Assembly (NCBI RefSeq): GCF_000308615.1
Contig: NZ_BAGB01000174.1
Coordinates: forward strand, 1-64,000
Source: Nocardia jiangxiensis NBRC 101359
GTDB taxonomy: Bacteria > Actinomycetota > Actinomycetes > Mycobacteriales > Mycobacteriaceae
Direction: 5' to 3'
Length of the DNA: 64,000 bases
Of this stretch, positions 62,790 through 64,000 are shown piece after piece. The notes under the pieces are model-generated. The model did not search any database. It was given only the letters and a program-made list of their open reading frames with translations, and was not told where the DNA came from. How positions within the stretch are numbered: position 1 is the first letter of the stretch; each line of letters begins with the position of its first letter. A program made the position numbers and the translations under genes.

Positions 62790-63518
62790 TCAGGCCAGCA
62801 GTAGGCCGCCGTCGACGGTCAGGATCGTTCCCGTGACGAAGCTGTTCTGCATCAGATGAAGATGGGCCGCGGCGATCTGTTCCGGTTCGCCGATCGTGCC
62901 GGTCAGCGTGTGCTGCGCGAGGGTGGCGAACAGTTCCGTGCGCTGCGGTTCGGGGATGCCGTCCCACATCGGCGTGCGGACCGTACCCGACCGGATCGCG
63001 TTGACCCGGATCGGCGCGAGTTCGACGGCCAGTCCGCGGACCAGGCCCTCTGTCGCGGCCGCACTGGCGGCCGCGAGTGCCCTGCCCGGCGCCGGGCGGA
63101 CGCCGATCGTCCCGGAGGTCAGCGCGATCGAGCCACCGGGCCGGATCCGGGGCGCCGCGTACTTCACCGCGGTGATCGCGCCCCAGAGGCGGACGTCGAA
63201 CAGTGCGCGCGCGGCGGCGAGCGGGGTGTCCTGCAATCTGCCGGGAGGCGCCGCGTCACCGGCGGTGAAGACCAGGTGGTCCAGCTCGCCGACGTGTTCG
63301 AACAGCGCGATGACGTCGTCCTCGCTGTGCAGGTCCGTCACGACTCCGTCGCAGCCGTCCGGTAGTCCGGCCAGCGCTGTGTTCAGGCGCTCCTTACTGC
63401 TGGACGCGATCGTGACCGCCGCACCCGCCGCCGCCGCGGCATGGGCGGTGGCCAGTCCCATCCCCGAGCTGCCGCCGATGATGACGATCCGCTGCTCGGT
63501 GAGAGTTGACTCGGACAT
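62790..63518 (-). CDS. SDR-fold protein lacking the catalytic Tyr and Lys
   Basis: A 242-residue SDR. The cofactor loop GGSSGMGLATA is present, and TSGTIGVRPAPGRAL carries the usual Ser region, but where YxxxK is expected the sequence reads AAASAAATEGL. ILTVDGG near the end is normal. Without Tyr and Lys, hydride transfer by the usual mechanism should not occur; it may bind NAD(P) as a structural or sensory protein, or use another residue. AGGAG is six bases before the ATG. It is divergent from the final TetR gene, with an exceptional operator between. Confidence 0.9.
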   Translation of the reverse strand: MSESTLTEQRIVIIGGSSGMGLATAHAAAAAGAAVTIASSSKERLNTALAGLPDGCDGVVTDLHSEDDVIALFEHVGELDHLVFTAGDAAPPGRLQDTPLAAARALFDVRLWGAITAVKYAAPRIRPGGSIALTSGTIGVRPAPGRALAAASAAATEGLVRGLAVELAPIRVNAIRSGTVRTPMWDGIPEPQRTELFATLAQHTLTGTIGEPEQIAAAHLHLMQNSFVTGTILTVDGGLLLA

Positions 63519-63560
63519 TGTTTCTCCTGCTCTTCGGCGATGATGTCGCACGGGCGAAGT

Positions 63561-63606
63561 GATGACTCAGAGTGTCATCGTAGCAGTGATGACACTCTGA
63601 GTCATC
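63561..63606. promoter_or_regulatory. Paired palindromic operator of the last TetR regulator
   Basis: Two 19-base sites, each GATGAC-N7-GTCATC, are exact reverse complements of one another and are separated by eight bases, so the whole 46-base block is one perfect inverted repeat with palindromic arms. It lies between the SDR and TetR starts. Two TetR dimers, or one cooperative tetramer, could bind. Confidence 0.8.
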
Positions 63607-63623
63607 AGGTTAGGATGGTCGTC

Positions 63624-64000
63624 ATGCCGCGATGGGACCCTCTAGCCGAGGAACGGCTGCGTGCGGCCGCGCTGGAGTTGTATGCCGAGCACGGATACGA
63701 GAACGTCACCGTCGCGCAGATCACCGAGCGGGCCGGGCTGACCCGACGCACCTTCTTTCGCTACTTCGCCGACAAGCGCGATGTGCTGTTCGCGGGATCC
63801 GACCGGCTGGCCCCGGCGCTGGCCGAGGCGGTCCAGGGTGCGGACGCCGCGCTCGCACCCTTCGATGCCGTGCTGGCCGGTCTCGTGACGGTCGGCGATC
63901 TGCTGGCCGAGCGCGTCTCGTCGACTGCCGCGCAACGTCGCGCGATCGTCAAGAACAGCCCCGAACTGCGGGAACGTGAGCGGACCAAATTCGCCGCCGT
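63624..64000 (+). CDS. TetR-family regulator, cut by the window end
   Basis: The frame is open from this ATG to the last base, giving about 125 residues of the N-terminal part. Residues 5-55 form a TetR DNA-binding domain (EERLRAAALELYAEHGYENV, AGLTRRTFFRYFADKRDVLF), and the start of the ligand domain follows. TTAGGATGG is upstream. The perfect paired operator at its start and the divergent SDR gene indicate self-regulation and control of that SDR. Confidence 0.9.
   Translation, partial: MPRWDPLAEERLRAAALELYAEHGYENVTVAQITERAGLTRRTFFRYFADKRDVLFAGSDRLAPALAEAVQGADAALAPFDAVLAGLVTVGDLLAERVSSTAAQRRAIVKNSPELRERERTKFAA

Overview
The window is 64 kb of GC-rich chromosome from a mycolic-acid actinobacterium, most likely Nocardia or a close relative (inference). 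The evidence is the very high GC content, the many GTG and TTG starts, and a gene order that follows the Mycobacterium tuberculosis block Rv1321-Rv1343c: nucS, methylmalonyl-CoA epimerase, acetyl-CoA acetyltransferase, CnoX-like protein, glgB, glgE, glgP, dinG, pncB, clpS, DUF2017, mec-cysO-cysM, rhomboid, Rv1339-like hydrolase, rph, rdgB, DUF3817 and lprD. Genes without mycobacterial counterparts sit between these. No rRNA, tRNA, CRISPR array, insertion sequence or prophage was seen.

Layout. 0-3 kb: a 24-codon amphipathic peptide, two tandem rhomboid-like membrane proteins, and the mismatch endonuclease NucS. 3-8 kb: a DivIVA-type coiled-coil protein, the epimerase and thiolase, a small secreted protein and a CnoX-like co-chaperone. 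8-16 kb: the GlgE alpha-glucan system (glgE-glgB with an ATGA overlap, and glgP). 16-20 kb: two tandem paralogues fusing an SRPBCC domain to an acyl-AMP ligase; the second has lost the catalytic lysine. 20.5-29 kb: a purine permease, DoxX, DinG, ceramidase, and pncA with pncB for NAD salvage. 29-35 kb: the CysO/CysM/Mec cysteine route and RNA/nucleotide housekeeping. 36-45 kb: an MFS exporter with a cytoplasmic tail, an FAD monooxygenase with a PadR regulator, LysR and XRE regulators, and an F420-type protein. 46.5-48 kb: a tryptophanyl-tRNA synthetase behind a complete ribosome-mediated trp attenuator. 49-55 kb: VIT transporter, DUF4184, methyltransferase, esterase, and a DUF6412-YidC pair. 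55-64 kb: an accessory catabolic-looking cluster with four SDR or related reductases, a SnoaL-like protein, an EthA-like Baeyer-Villiger monooxygenase, three TetR regulators and one AraC regulator, with clear palindromic operators in several divergent promoters.

The observations most worth following are the trpS attenuator, the degenerate second SRPBCC-ligase paralogue with its duplicated promoter, the perfect paired operator beside the last TetR gene, the altered Baeyer-Villiger fingerprint, the two-residue tail after the CysO diglycine, and the amphipathic micropeptide at the left edge.
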